Assembly: GCA_039096225.1 (NCBI GenBank)
Contig: JBBPEB010000004.1
Location: forward strand, 62,001-126,000
Direction: 5' to 3'
Length of the DNA: 64,000 nt
Source of the DNA: Blastocystis sp. Blastoise
Lineage: Eukaryota > Sar > Bigyra > Opalinata > Blastocystidae
Part shown: in pieces, positions 15,239-28,010 of the stretch
How positions within the stretch are numbered: the stretch's first letter is position 1
How the letters are laid out: every line of letters begins with the position of its first letter
The notes under the pieces: generated by a model
The model's database searches: none
What the model was told of the DNA's origin: nothing
Seen by the model: only the letters and a program-made list of their open reading frames with translations
Made by a program: the position numbers and the translations under genes

Positions 15239-15856
15239 TATTTTAAAACAAATAACAAACAATTTTATTTTGTAAAGATGTGTTGAACTGTTTTAAAAAC
15301 GATATCTAAAGGATTAGTGTGTCATTATCTGTGCTCCAGCTTCATCATCAAGTATTCTTATTCCTATTGGTAAATCGAAAAACAAATCTACATTTCTATT
15401 TATTCTTCTCTTTATGACGCAACCGTTTCCATAAATACAAATAATGATGACACATATCGTTTCTCTATTGCTTTTGCATATATGAAGAAATAGCAACAAC
15501 TATGGATCATTTGTTATGAAAGTCTTATTATGATGATTCTTAATATAAAGATTATGCTTATTTTTGTTTGAGTCTTTTTGAAAAGGCAACTAATTGAATA
15601 TAGGTTTTTTACTTTTGATTCAGATGTTGTTTTTATACCTAAGAATTTTGTCGGAGTTTTAAAAAATAGGGTTCATATTGAAATAGAAAGATCTGGATAA
15701 TCTACAATTATTTTTTTAAAAACTCGAACGAGAAAAATAGGTGCAACAAACAAATAATAAAAAATAAATTTATAACAAACACACAGAATATAACAATGAT
15801 AAAAAAGGAATATTTTATGAATAGAAACAAGTTGATATTGATTAAAAGTATATATT
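15239..15856. other. Intergenic
   Basis: Upstream of the legumain-like gene and beyond the 3' end of the WKF gene. A 61-codon minus-strand frame (15499-15314) has somewhat higher GC, but I could not tie it to any family. Confidence 0.35.
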
Positions 15857-16903
15857 TTATTGTTTTAAAAGAGCCATGACTTCGATAGCTCTATGTTTAC
15901 TGATTCTTCGTCTTTGACTTTCTTCATCATCTCCTTCAATATTAAGAGGCTATATATATATATGTTAATAAACTATATTCTGTGTGATCATTAATGCTTT
16001 ATTGCCTTAGATCATGATAAGGATTGTTCGTAGCAATATAATTATATACAATTTTACTATCGATTTGTTTGGCATATGTTAAAGTCTCGTCACGAGCTAC
16101 ACCCTATAGAAGTTATTATTATACTCAATAAGTTATATATGTATTTATGAAGCTTAAAATAATAAAAAATATGAGTAAGAATTATTAAATTAAAATATAG
16201 AATATAATACATAAAATATAAAAATAATAAATATAGAATATAAATATAATAATAAAAAAAATAATGAATATAAATATAATAATATATAAACAATAATAAA
16301 TCTAAAATAAAAATTATATATATATATAAAAATATAATAATGAATATAAATATAATTATATAAAAATAATAATAAATATAATAATACCTTTAAATCAGAT
16401 AAATATTCTAGCATGATTTTGAAATCTTCTTTTGTTAAGACACGAGGATCAAATAAATGTTGTAATAATACTGTCTATATAAAAGTATATTAAGAATAAT
16501 ATGTTTTTTAAATACTACAGTATATATTACAAATATCAAGATAACACTAAATAAGCAAAATAATACAAATGAAAGAATAAAAACAAATTGAGAAAATAAT
16601 AGTTATACTTACTTGTTTGCCTTTTTTGAACTTCCAATTCTCTCTGTCATTCTTCCATTTATATAAATATTCAATAGCTGGATGTCTGATATCAATCATA
16701 TCAGCTTGCTCACTTAAAATATCTGAAAGCTTTTTTCCACTCATATCATTAGAAAAGTCAATTTTCTTTGTTTGAATTGGTTTTACTTCAGCAGGAGCAG
16801 AGTCTGATTTAATAGTTTCTTCAGCGGCTACAACAGGTCTTCTGATATTTCTTTTTAATTTTCTAACAATCTTCTTGTGAGTCGTTGCCTCTTTATCTTC
16901 CAT
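15857..16903 (-). CDS. WKF-domain protein (C7orf50 family)
   Basis: Four exons (16903-16613, 16474-16388, 16103-16050, 15949-15857) join in phase for 174 residues. The N-terminus is Lys/Arg-rich, like a nuclear or nucleolar signal. The central block YLYKWKNDRENWKFKKGKQ continues over the intron into VLLQHLFDP, then DFKIMLEYLSDLKG. This is the signature of the WKF domain (human C7orf50 and fungal relatives), a poorly characterised nucleolar family. The C-terminus is acidic, then basic. All three introns are GT-AG; intron 1 has the more standard GTAAGT donor. Confidence 0.75.
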
Positions 16904-17944
16904 TTGTCTTTATAACAGCAATTACAGAATGAATAGGATAAAAATATTAAAAACCAATTATTTCCATTCACAATCAGTTTTATTCTGAAAACCATTTCAG
17001 TTTTCTTGGATGGCTGTTATTCATGAATAATAACCACTTTTTTCTTTATTAACATATGTGTAATATATATATTCATTATAGTATAAAACTGATGTCGTTA
17101 TGAATACTTCATTGCTTTCATTTTTTTCAGTATTTTATTACAAATTATTTTGCAGTTATATGATGTGAGGTAAACAGTTTTATTCAAATACACATAAAAG
17201 ATGCATTAGAGATTTGGAAAACTATTGATAAACTAGAATAATAACTCATATCTTCAGTTTCGTATGTTAGTAGTGACTATTTTGTTAATTTCCATATATT
17301 GAAGAGTAAATCATGTATCTGATACATTCTAGGTATATTTATGTGTCTTTGCTGCTTTGTATGAAGGCATTACTATTTAAAAACCTTAAAAGGTGATCAT
17401 TTAAAAATGTTTCTTTATTATTTTTTATACGATTTCATCATTATAATGTGACAAAAAGTAACTATTATAATTCTAGTTTACTCTTATAGATGAACGGTAA
17501 CGAATTCTATGTAAATAAAAAGATTCTATTTGTTTTATCAATTATTGTTGCTTTATTTGTTATCTATTTGCAAAAGAAGGTGGCAAACTAGCATTCTAAA
17601 TAATTTATGCAATCATTGTTTCAGATTAAGAGAAATACCCAATAATGTGTCAATTCATTATCCTTTTTATCATCTATACTTTGATGAAAATAATAATATT
17701 TATTAAATATAGTGAATATCTTAAGACATTATACTGCTTGATATTGTTGATAACAAACCCATTTGACCAACTTTCTTTTTTTACATTGACAGATTCATTT
17801 GAATATTATTTGAAGTCATCCTATTGCTAGATTGCATATTATAGCATAAAATATAATTGATAAATTCTAAGATCCTATGACTTTTGCAAAAAAGTAAAAT
17901 GATTATTCTTTTATTTCTATTTATTTCTGTATTCAATCCAACAA
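16904..17944. other. Intergenic
   Basis: About 1 kb, divergent between the WKF gene (-) and the DHHC gene (+). Near 17011-17035 lies TTATTCATGAATAATAACC, similar to motifs upstream of other genes here. A possible small ORF is listed separately. Confidence 0.4.
17490..17591 (+). CDS. Possible 33-residue single-pass membrane peptide
   Basis: ATG at 17490 to TAG at 17589-17591 encodes 33 residues: a polar start (MNGNEFYVNKK), one hydrophobic span (ILFVLSIIVALFVIYL) and a short basic tail. The layout and the higher GC of the first codons resemble small membrane-complex subunits. It is preceded by TTATAG, so it could also be an exon of something longer. No family recognised. Confidence 0.3.
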   Translation: MNGNEFYVNKKILFVLSIIVALFVIYLQKKVAN

Positions 17945-20184
17945 ATGAATATTATTCTGTTAGTTATTCTTATATGTGTAATTCCTACATATACTCTTGC
18001 AGCTATAATGTTTGGTGATGTTAATGGGTAATTGTTGTTCTTATTTGTAATATTTCTATAGAAATAATTTCTTAGATCGTTCTAAATATTTTCTAATGTT
18101 GTTTGTATTTGGGAATATCAAGTATATATGAAATATGATAAGCATTAAGTGTCATTTAGAAAGTTAATTGCGCTTCTTTTTGGAAAACGTATTGCGAATG
18201 GTGTTTCTCGTCTCTTTGAGTCCATTTTTTTTGGCGCAACTCCAACTGTTCAAGTATTTTTTTATGATTTCCTATGAAATCTGGCATACTATTGTTATAT
18301 TCACTAGAAGTCATATATAATTTATGCTATTCTATGTAATACTATAGATTATACATGCTTTTGTATTATGTGCTATTGAATATGGAGCTTACACAAGTGT
18401 TTTCCCCTTATTTGGTTCAGGATCCAGTCAGCCTTATATTTGGTCCTTCTTAATATTAAGTTGCTTTCTAATAGCTCTTCTCTGTTCTCTAACAGATCCT
18501 GGAGTGGTTACGAAAGATACAATTGATAAGTATATATATATATAATTATATATTGTCAATATCTCTTTTTTTTTCATAATCAGTCACATAAAGAATAATG
18601 CTCCTATTTTATAAATAATTAGAATCAATGATTATATTGTTTGATAATAGAGTTATCCTTTTATTATTCTATATTCTTATAGAATGATCCAAGTGTTTCC
18701 TTACGACGATTTACTATATAAAGAAAACAATGAATGTAGAACATGTCATGTATATATATATATATATATAGTATTCATTTGGTTGTATTATGCTTTTAAA
18801 TAAAGATATTATTGACTGTTATTATGAATAACTATCATTAATTATAAATTATAATAAAAATAAATATATATTATTATGACTAACATCATTATATATATAT
18901 ATAATTATTTTTATATATTAAAATAATTAAGCATCATTAATTATATGTAATTATCATATAAATAGTTCATAGTATTTCTATTATTCTATTGTTTCTGTCT
19001 TTAGCTTCCTAAGCCTGCTCGATCCAAACACTGTAGTCTCTGTAACCGATGTGTATATAAGTTTGACCATCATTGTGTCTGGGTCAATAATGACATTGGA
19101 CTCTATAACTATAAGTATTTCTTATTCTATTTATGGATTCATATGATTTCCTGTATCTATGTTTGTTTATCGTCACTATATCTCTTGGCCAAGATCAGCA
19201 AGGCTTATGGACTATTTGAGGTCACATACTATGACGCAGCAGTAGGTCATAATGTACATGCATCAACTTCCGTTATACTTATTGTATTTATCTTCTATAT
19301 ATGTATTCTATATATTTTATTTATCTTATTGTCTTTCTACTTACTAATATTCTTGTTTTCATTTTATTGAATATTCTAATGTATGTATATATAATTGATT
19401 TCTTTCAATATATATTACTTATTTTATTATATATCGTTTTTTTAATTTATATATCACTTATTTAATTTATTATATATCACTTATTTTATTTTACTATATA
19501 TCATTTATTTCACTTTATTATATATCATTTATTTAATTTATTTATCACTTATTTTACTTTATCATATATCATTATTTAATTTATTATTTATATACTTACA
19601 GTGGCTTCTTCAACACTATCAGATTCTGTGTTGTATCTTTTTAACCACGGGTTTATTCGCTGTATGTCTTCTTCTCTTCTTCTTTCTTCATATCGGATAT
19701 ATATTCAAAAACCAAACAACAAATGAAGTTGCTAAGTGGTACTCTATTAATTATGTATATATAAATTACTTTTATAATTATATACAGTTATAGTATTATA
19801 TTTAGTATTAATTTTATATGTATATAGAACTTCTGGCATTTCCAAAATAAAAGTATATCTCTAATTACTATTCTATTTGGCTTTAATATATAGAACTATA
19901 TAATTTATTTATTTGTTTAGATTGGTTTAATTATATATTTGGAATTTATCCAAGGGATTATCCACAACATATGTATATATATATTTATTTATATTTATAT
20001 TTATATTTTATATCACTTTCCAATATATATATATAAACATATTCTTTTTAAATAATTATTTCTTTCATGCTCTCTCTCCCTATATATATATAGTTATAAT
20101 CATGGCCTTCTCAGTACCTTATGTGAAGTAGTCTTTCCTTCTTTCTATATATCACGAATCTTAGTTCATAACAAGACGGATTAG
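17945..20184 (+). CDS. DHHC palmitoyltransferase
   Basis: Nine exons join in phase: 17945-18027, 18160-18253, 18348-18529, 18683-18749, 19005-19283, 19602-19754, 19828-19852, 19921-19972 and 20094-20184, giving 341 residues. Exon 5 holds the zinc-binding cysteine-rich domain ending in [14 protein letters not shown], with DHHC as the catalytic motif. Before it is the family motif DPGVVT, and after it are the TTxE motif (QTTNE) and the downstream NKNWFNYIFG. Hydrophobic spans flank the domain (N-terminus, residues around 70-105, and two after DHHC), consistent with four or more membrane passes. The enzyme transfers palmitate to Cys of target proteins on Golgi or other membranes. The long N-terminal luminal part suggests a DHHC4-like member, but I would not fix the subtype. 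Confidence 0.85.
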
Positions 20185-20282
20185 TATTATTTCACGAGTC
20201 CCATTATAGTCATCATTCACTGTTTTCTATTAACTATATAATTATTCTCGTCTTCTTTTCAGTATATAGATAATGCCAACTT

Positions 20283-20475
20283 CAGTGCCTTCCCGACTTT
20301 TTGTGACACTTGCGGTGACTTTTTTTGACAGTCACATAAAGTCTCTTTAAGTCAGACTTAATATGCCTTAATATAATAATAAATATTTTTACACTGTCAA
20401 AAATTAACAAAAGTGTCACATTTTTCTGTGACAATTGCGGCACCGCAAAAAAAAAGGGCCTTTTGGAAGTCACTG
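20283..20475. mobile_element. Non-autonomous hAT-like element (MITE)
   Basis: A 193-bp element starting CAGTGCCTTCC and ending, read from the other strand, CAGTGACTTCC. It is flanked by a perfect 8-bp target duplication, GCCAACTT, at 20275-20282 and 20476-20483. Inside each end are related TTGCGGTG and GTGACA blocks. CAGTG termini with 8-bp target duplications are typical of the hAT superfamily. It has no transposase coding capacity and is visibly less AT-rich than its flanks. It sits about 90 bp after the DHHC stop codon. Confidence 0.85.
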
Positions 20476-20483
20476 GCCAACTT

Positions 20484-20856
20484 GTTAATTATTATCGTTT
20501 CATTGTAACTCTTGATTTGTTACTATATGTTTATATATGCATATTGTTTTTCAATAGTAATTCTGAATACTATTATTCTTTTCAATCATATAAAAACAAA
20601 ACATAACTTGAGAAATCAACAACAATTACAAATAATATATAAATGCATATATTAATAGCAATAATATTAAATTTAAAAATATTTGCTTAAAAAAACATCA
20701 CATTTGTGGTGTTATGCGTGGCAAATAAATAAATATATATATATACATATGTTTGTTAAAAAAAGGATAAAAAGTAATGAAGCGAGAAATTCAAAAAAAA
20801 AAAAGGAACACTGACAAAAAATTAGTTAGTATATAATAAGAATATTATGAATAAAA
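20484..20856. other. Intergenic, convergent 3' ends
   Basis: AT-rich spacer between the transposon and the 3' end of the LSM14 gene. Nothing recognised. Confidence 0.5.
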
Positions 20857-22574
20857 TTAATTGGATTGCTCTTCTTTAGGTTGAGCAGATCTATTGTTAT
20901 TGTAATTATTATTATTATTATTATAACGATTATTATTATAGCCATTGTTATTGTAATTGTTATATCTTCTATTTCCATTACGATCTATATATATATAATG
21001 TATATATATAGGAGAAGAGTAGTAATAATAATATAAATATATATACATCTGTAGTTATTTCTCTTCTTGTTTACAGCAATAGCACCGAAAGTCTCGTTAT
21101 TGATACTCTTATCTAAGAAACGTTCATTCCTATAGATAAAGAATGATCAATACATATAAATATAACTAATAAATACATATATAAATAATAAATACATATA
21201 TAAATAATAAATACATATATAAATAATAAATACATATATAAATAATAAATACATATATAAATAATAATTACATATATAAATAATAATTACATATATAAAT
21301 AATAAATACATATATAAATAATAAATACATAAATAAATAATAAATACATAAATAAATAATAAATATATAAATAAATAATAAATACATATATAAATAATAA
21401 ATACATATATAAATAATAAATACATATATAAATAATAAATACATATATATACTTCTTTTCATCATCAACTCTAAGATTATCAAAGAAACTATTTTTATTA
21501 TATTTAGATTCATCAGAGATATTTTGTTCCTTTTCCTTTTCTTCTTCAAACTTTTGAGTTTCTTCCACATAATCATATTCTTCTTGCTCTTCGGCGGGTT
21601 CACCGGCCTCTGTCTTCTTCTTATCCATCAAATAATTAGCATCACCTGGACGAGCACCCTATGTATATAGATAAACAGTAGCATAAGAAGTATAAGAAGC
21701 AAAGAGATAATATTAATATATACATTATTATAACGTCTGGGTCTATAACCATTTCTATTGTTGTAATTATTATTGTTATTATAGTTATTATTCTAAATCA
21801 ATAAAAAATAATAAAATAGTCTATTATATAAATAATTATATATATATATATATATACACGATAGCCATTGTTATTATAATTATTACGTTGATAATTATTT
21901 CTACGTTGATAAGAATTATTGACTTGTTTCTTATCGTTATTTTCCTCATTATTATTGGTTTCGGTAGGAACTGGCTTCCTAGCTACTTCAGATTGCTCCT
22001 ATAAATATGTAATCAATATATAATAAATAAAATAAGAATATATAATAAATAAAATAAATAAAATAAATAAAATAATAATATATAATAAATAAAATAATAA
22101 TATAAATAAATAGAATAATAATATATAATAAATAGAATGAATAAAGCAGATAGACATACAGGAACTTCTTCTTTAACTCCGCCCATAGACACAATACTTG
22201 GATCATCAATAGCATTAGGCTATATAATATACATATATATAAAATATAAATAATAAAAACCAAAAATAAATAATAAATAAAAAAAAAACCAAAAAAAAAA
22301 ATAAAAATAAACATACTTTGCCTTTTAATTTTAAGTCTTTGATACTATTACCTTTAAAGATAATATAATCATAGACATTATTGGAAGCAGGAACAAATTT
22401 TTCAGCTTCACGATCTTCAGTACCAAAAACTCTTACATTTTGTAAGGTAACAGTAGAAGCTTCACTATCGAAAGCAAAGATAATACCTTCGTATCTAATT
22501 TCACTTTTGGAAATAAGAGATATTAAAGAACCAATGAGCTCAATTTGAGAGTCAGCAGATGTCTGTTCAGCCAT
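20857..22574 (-). CDS. LSM14: LSM14/Scd6/RAP55 mRNP protein
   Basis: Seven exons join in phase: 22574-22317, 22219-22160, 21998-21858, 21792-21724, 21658-21453, 21129-21047 and 20984-20857, giving 314 residues. Exon 1 is the LSm14 domain ([20 protein letters not shown], then [14 protein letters not shown]). Exon 5 carries the FFD box, [10 protein letters not shown], and exon 6 the TFG box, NNETFGAI, followed by basic residues. The order LSm, FFD, TFG is diagnostic of LSM14/Scd6, a translational repressor and decapping activator in P-bodies. Between and after these boxes are Asn/Tyr/Arg/Gly-rich stretches in place of the usual RGG repeats. All introns are GT-AG. Confidence 0.9.
21130..21452. 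repeat. Minisatellite in an LSM14 intron
   Basis: Roughly sixteen copies of a ~19-bp unit resembling AATAATAAATACATATATA fill this intron. Confidence 0.85.
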
Positions 22575-23300
22575 GATCTAATTCTTAATAAAATGCTTAT
22601 TTAGCAAACAATAGGATTAGTTCTTAGTGAAAAACAAGTATTGATTCGAAATTTTATTATAGAATGAGTTTTGTAGAGAATATCTGTTTTGCCGTTATTC
22701 CCGATTATTCTTCGATTCTCTCCATAATAGAGAAAGTATTTCCGATTATTCTTTTTCAAAAATAATCAGTATTTTTTCAAATTTCTCTTTTTTTTGCATC
22801 AATGATATATTCAGGGTCTTACGGTAATTATCCAAGAGATATTCAATAAATCACTGAAAATTGTTTATCTATCCTATGAAATGGAATTCAGGTTATAACA
22901 TTGTAGACAGTCTGTTTATGTGTATTAGATATACCTAATCATTAATAATAATTTATTTACAAACTATCTTAAGGTATTTTTCATTAATATAAAATGTTTA
23001 AAATGGGTCATAAACAAAATGTAGTGAAATCATATTATAACTTATACATCAAAAACATTTTTAATTGAGTTATCCTATAAAATGTGATGCGTGAAATACA
23101 GTCATATTTTTATAAAAATTATTATAGTCATATAACTAACTATAAGTTAAAAAAAATATATAGCTGGACGTTTCTATTAGTTTTTGTAAAAATATATTTT
23201 TTCTTTATTACAACGATTAAGTATATTTTATTTTTATATCATCCTGTCGAACTTATTTCATAATAGTATATTCGTTTGTATTAGTTATATAGATTACAAA
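22575..23300. other. Divergent promoter region
   Basis: Spacer between LSM14 (-) and a small membrane protein gene (+). At 22688-22714 it holds CCGTTATTCCCGATTATTC, related to motifs found upstream of other genes in this window. Confidence 0.4.
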
Positions 23301-23586
23301 ATGAAAGTCACCCAATCTTACCCTTTTATGTTTGGAAAGGTTTTATCCAATTCATTTGGTTTTCTTTTTGAAAAAGAAATAGATAGAACTCTAGCTTTAT
23401 ATTTGATAATTGCTCTCTTCATTCAGATATTTCTTATCTGTCTGATATGGTATTGCTTCTCCGAGACTTTTGCTAAAGCAGGTGTTGAAAATCAAGAAAA
23501 ATGTATTTTATTAATATAATTATATATATATATATAATTATATAATTATATTTCTAGACACTAGTAATCATGAGAAAACAGATTAA
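23301..23586 (+). CDS. Small single-pass membrane protein
   Basis: Two exons (23301-23502 and 23558-23586) joined by a GTATTT...CTAG intron encode 76 residues. A 30-residue polar head is followed by one strong hydrophobic span (about residues 32-52, LALYLIIALFIQIFLICLIW) and a polar, acidic tail. There is no cleavable signal. I do not recognise the family. It is likely an organelle or ER membrane-complex subunit by size alone, which is speculation. Confidence 0.55.
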
Positions 23587-23817
23587 GATATTTATAATTA
23601 TTTATTTAGATTATTAATGGTTCAATTTAAAATAAAAGTTATTTTGCATCATATATATTTAAAAACAAAACAAAACAAAACAACATACATATATTTATGT
23701 GAATAATAAACAGTATTTTAGAGAAAATAGATAAAATATGAATAGAAGCAATAATACAAATAAATAGAATAAAAAATAACAAAAGTAACAACAAATAAAT
23801 AAAAGAAGAAAAATAGA

Positions 23818-24903
23818 TTATTCAATACATTTTAATGTATATAGCGTATTCATATTATTAAACCAGTTTATCGTTTTGATATTTGATAACACACCTACTT
23901 GATCAATTAACTATATATATATATATTGATAGCAGTAGAAACAAAATGTAATAATATGTTTTATTATAGTTATGTATATAAAGTAGATTACTTGAAGAGG
24001 TCGAAGTGCTCCATATAAACAAATGTCAATAAGACCTGGTTTACTACCTGCTAAATAGACTTCATCCTCTATGTTCTTACTATATAATCGATCAGCAATT
24101 TCAGCACCAATAACAGAAATAGGATAATCAGAACTAGTTGCGTAACTCAATGTTAACGCTTTTCGTCCATTAAATTGGAATTTCAAGAAAAACCATAAGG
24201 GGATGCAATATCTATAAATGTATCGATCTAGAAATCCAATAGGATTATTGATATTATTTACATAACTATACAACATTCTATATATTTATAATGTTATAAT
24301 TAGTCTTTATTCTAGAAAGAATAAAAATATATATAATAAAAATATATATAATAATAATAAATATAATAATAAATATAATAATAAATATAATAATAAATAT
24401 AATAATAAATATAATAATAATTATAATAATAATAAATATAATAATAAATATATAATTACCTTGGGAAATTAGTATTTTTACCTAAATAGAGTGTGACTGA
24501 AGGTTCTACATTTTTATTTATATAATTAATCCATGAAATCTCATTGGTACTTAAATCTCTATTTTGAGTTTGTTTCACATAAGTTCTATTATTAATATAG
24601 AATTATATGTATAAAAAAATAGCAACATAAATAAAAAGAAAAAAAAACTTACTGAATAATTTTTTTAATATCAGAATTTAAAATTTGTTTTTGATTTTCT
24701 TTTGAGGCTACAACCGGTAGTGATTTATGACCATATATTTTAAACATTCCTGACTTAAAAGGACTCACATTAACTGGAGAAAAAGGAATTCCATAAAATT
24801 TTAGAAATACAGATAATTCTTCATGAAGAGGACTAAAGGATTTTATTTAATATAGAATATAAATAAAATATTACTTGCCAATAATTCGATAAAGTTTGTT
24901 CAT
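23818..24903 (-). CDS. PTGES2-like GST-fold protein without CxxC
   Basis: Five exons (24903-24875, 24832-24653, 24585-24460, 24277-23992, 23910-23818) join in phase for 237 residues. The start MNKLYRIIGNPLHEELSVFL followed by FYGIPFSPVNV and KSLPVVA is the glutaredoxin-like N-domain of membrane-associated prostaglandin E synthase 2. The C-domain has YLAGSKPGLIDICLYGALRPLQ, then a TINWFNNM ending like the PTGES2 tail. In PTGES2 the first strand is followed by CPFC; here that position reads NPLH, so no redox cysteines remain. Real PTGES2 binds haem and glutathione. The function here is open. Metaxin is a weaker alternative, since it too is a GST-fold protein lacking CxxC. Confidence 0.65.
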
Positions 24904-25428
24904 GACAATAATTATGCTATAAAATAATCAAATTCATATGAAGAATGCTTATATGCTTATATAGTATAATAAAATACTTTAAAGAAATAAAAAGAAGTCT
25001 TTTATTTAGTTATTTGACAACAAACATAAATCTGATTCTTTTTCAAAAGAACCAGGAATATTTCTGTTTCAATACGGATTTTTTTTGTTTTTTTCGTTTT
25101 GTTGAAAAGATATTTCAATTGATTCTTATTTTTATTGATATGAATAGCATATTCAGTGAAAAACAAGATGTAACAATTCTAAAACTTGATATATGTATTA
25201 AAATTAATTTATATATTAAAAAGGATTATTCAATGCGTTATTTACAACAATAAAACATAGATTTGTAGTATATGTAAGAGATAATCAATATAAATGATCG
25301 TTAAAAACCATGTATTACGTTTATTCATGAAAAAAACGAAATAATTGGGATAAAAAATAGACAAAAAACTAATATATATGTAAATATATATCATTATACA
25401 TAATACTAAATAAAGAAATGTAAATAAA

Positions 25429-25509
<81 letters not shown>
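24904..25509. other. Intergenic with TA microsatellite
   Basis: AT-rich spacer. A pure TA tract of about 80 nt occupies roughly 25433-25509, ending at the stop codon of the WD40-like gene. I do not believe the 102-codon plus-strand frame at 24945-25253 (low-complexity codons, no family). Confidence 0.5.
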
Positions 25510-25513
<4 letters not shown>

Positions 25514-27309
25514 TCTAGGCATATTTCATCATCTCCTTCATGTTTGCGTTTGACGCTGGTCAGTTTGAATACATCGTCTATGTTATAGATGATATCCAGA
25601 TGACCGGCTATACCAAGATAGAATAACGTCGATGATTCTTGTTGAATACAGATTGAAGAACATTTAGAAGCTCCTCGAATAGTGTTATAACAGAGATCTT
25701 CATAATTAGTATTCTTCTTATCCTCTTTTTCTATTTGTTTGATAGTATATCGAATTAATTCATTATCATCACCTGCTACAAATATATCCTTATCATCCTT
25801 TATACAAATATACTCTCCATGAGACCGAATGGGAGCTTTCCATCTATATATATAAAGAAGGTAAGAAAGAAGTATAGTTTATGAATACTATTCTATTATA
25901 AATTCTTCAATAGTATATATATAATAGGCAATAATGAATAAAAATAAATAATAATTAATTAAAAAGAAATAATAAAATAAAAAGAAATAATAAAACAAAA
26001 AGAAATGATAATAAAATTGAAAAAATAAATATATAAATAAATAAAAAAATAAAACTAAAGAATACAAATACCTATTAATAATATTCCAAGAATGAATATC
26101 AATATTATAAATAGACTTTTCTTTTTGATAAACTAACACACATTTATCGAATTTCGAGGATATATCAAAGTCAGTGATAAGACTTGTGTGATATGTATGT
26201 TTTTGTTCTTCTTCTTCTTTGTCTTTCAATTTCAAGGATTGTAATGAAGAAGAAGAGAGAAGAGAAACACTAGTAAATTGAGGTCCTTCTGCAATATAGA
26301 GTTGAGGGAAAAGCATATCATTGGTATATATATGCTTAGGGTAATAGGTAGTATGGATAATATGAATACATTCATGGAGATCCGTGTCGTATATATATAC
26401 ACAACGAGAAGTGGAATGACTTACACATATCTATAATAAATATAATAAATATAATAATAATAATAATAAATATATAAATATAAAAAATAATAAATATAAT
26501 AAATATAATAAATATAATAAATATAATAAATATAATAAATATAATAAATATAATAAATATAATAAATATAATAAATATAATAAATATAATAAATATAATA
26601 AATATAATAAATATAATAAATATAATAAATATAATAAATATAATAAATATAATAAATATAATAAATATAATAAATATAATAATAAATATAATAAATATAA
26701 TAAATATAATAAATATAATAAATATATAATAAATATAATAAATATAATAAATATATAATAAATATAATAAATATACATATTTTCCATTTTGGCAAAAGGT
26801 GATATCTACATTACCACTTTCCATGGAAGTACTTTTAAAAATAAGAATACAATCAGTATTACATATATCATTCTCACTATTATAATCCATAATATATAGA
26901 TTCGCATATTTATCAGCTATCACAAATTTTTCTATATAAGTATATATATAAGGAGAATTATCTACTGAGTATTGATGAAAATACTATATGAATCAATTAT
27001 AGCATGAAAATCTTTTCAAATACCTTGTTGATTCTTTCCAACGATGTACTTAATAGATTGAATTGTATTCTGACAAGTATATAATTGTTTGGAAATCAAT
27101 GCTTGTGATGCTATTTGATGATTTGATTCTAAACGTTTAATATCATCAACAACATCTTCATATTTTGGAAAACAAGCACAATAAAATGATTTATCGCTTG
27201 AGAAGAACACTTTTCTTGAAGATGGATGGCATACCAAGTTCTTCGTGTTGTATTTGAATTTATTAGAATTTCCACTGTTGTCTTGTGTAAATAATTCACA
27301 ACGAAGCAT
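25510..27309 (-). CDS. WD40-type propeller protein, possibly Trm82/WDR4-like
   Basis: Four exons (27309-27024, 26931-26777, 26430-26072, 25843-25510) join in phase for 377 residues. Repeated beta-strand blocks such as FVIADKYANLYIMDY, CVYIYDTD and FVAGDDNELIRYTI suggest a WD40 propeller. The order of an ADK...LY strand, a TSLITDFDIS segment, then GDDNELIRY resembles the non-catalytic subunit of tRNA (m7G46) methyltransferase (Trm82 in yeast, WDR4 in human). The similarity is weak, and canonical WD dipeptides are missing. I therefore give a propeller call with moderate confidence and the Trm82 identity as a suggestion only. There is no signal peptide. An acidic/Lys-rich loop lies in exon 3. 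Confidence 0.55.
26431..26776. repeat. 9-bp AATATAATA array in an intron
   Basis: About 300 bp of tandem AAATATAAT units make up nearly the whole intron of the WD40-like gene. All minus-strand frames through it stay open because the unit has no stop codon. Confidence 0.9.
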
Positions 27310-28010
27310 TGTAATAGAAGAATATAATGCAAAATGAATTTTTTATAGAATAGAAAACTGTTTTTCATGGTTTTTCTATATTTTGTTTCTATTGTAAGTT
27401 TTGACATGTTCTATTCTTTAAGTATTATAAATTTATTATCTTTGTATATAAACATTGACTATACATCTATGGAGAAAAAATAGAATACATCATCGAAACA
27501 AAATCTACATTTCTTAGCTTATAATTAATTTTTATTAACGTGAATTACGGAGATATATTAGACATATATATCTTTATTCAGTAGGATGATATTTATAATA
27601 GAATTAATAGATTACTATGGGAATGTGAGTAATGATTTTAATATATAGCAAAACTAAACTCATAAAGATATTGTACAAAAAACGTATAAGAACTATAATA
27701 ATCAACTATTTAATGAAAACAAAGAGAAAAGAGAAATCTAAAAAAAAATAAATAATGATCTACTAGAATATACTATTCTTTAAATGACTAAAGAAAAGAA
27801 GAATAATGAAAAATGGTACATATAAAAATATGAATATAGAGTACAATTTAGATGAGAGAAGCCCAAAAGATATATATATATATATATAATATCAGAATGA
27901 TATAAAAGAAAAGAGAATAAAAAAGTTAAAAAAAATGTTATTTCGTATCTACGAATTATACATAATAAAAAAAGATAATTAGGATAAGTATCTGATGACT
28001 ATTTAAAGTA
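27310..28010. other. Intergenic
   Basis: Upstream of the WD40-like gene and beyond the end of the next minus-strand gene. Nothing recognised. Confidence 0.5.

Noticed and set aside
24945-25253. 102-codon plus-strand frame
   Set aside because: AT-driven codons, no recognisable family and no exon partner.
26372-26923. Three overlapping minus-strand frames of Ile/Tyr/Leu/Phe repeats
   Set aside because: The 9-bp AAATATAAT unit has no stop in any of these frames; this is an intron of the WD40-like gene.
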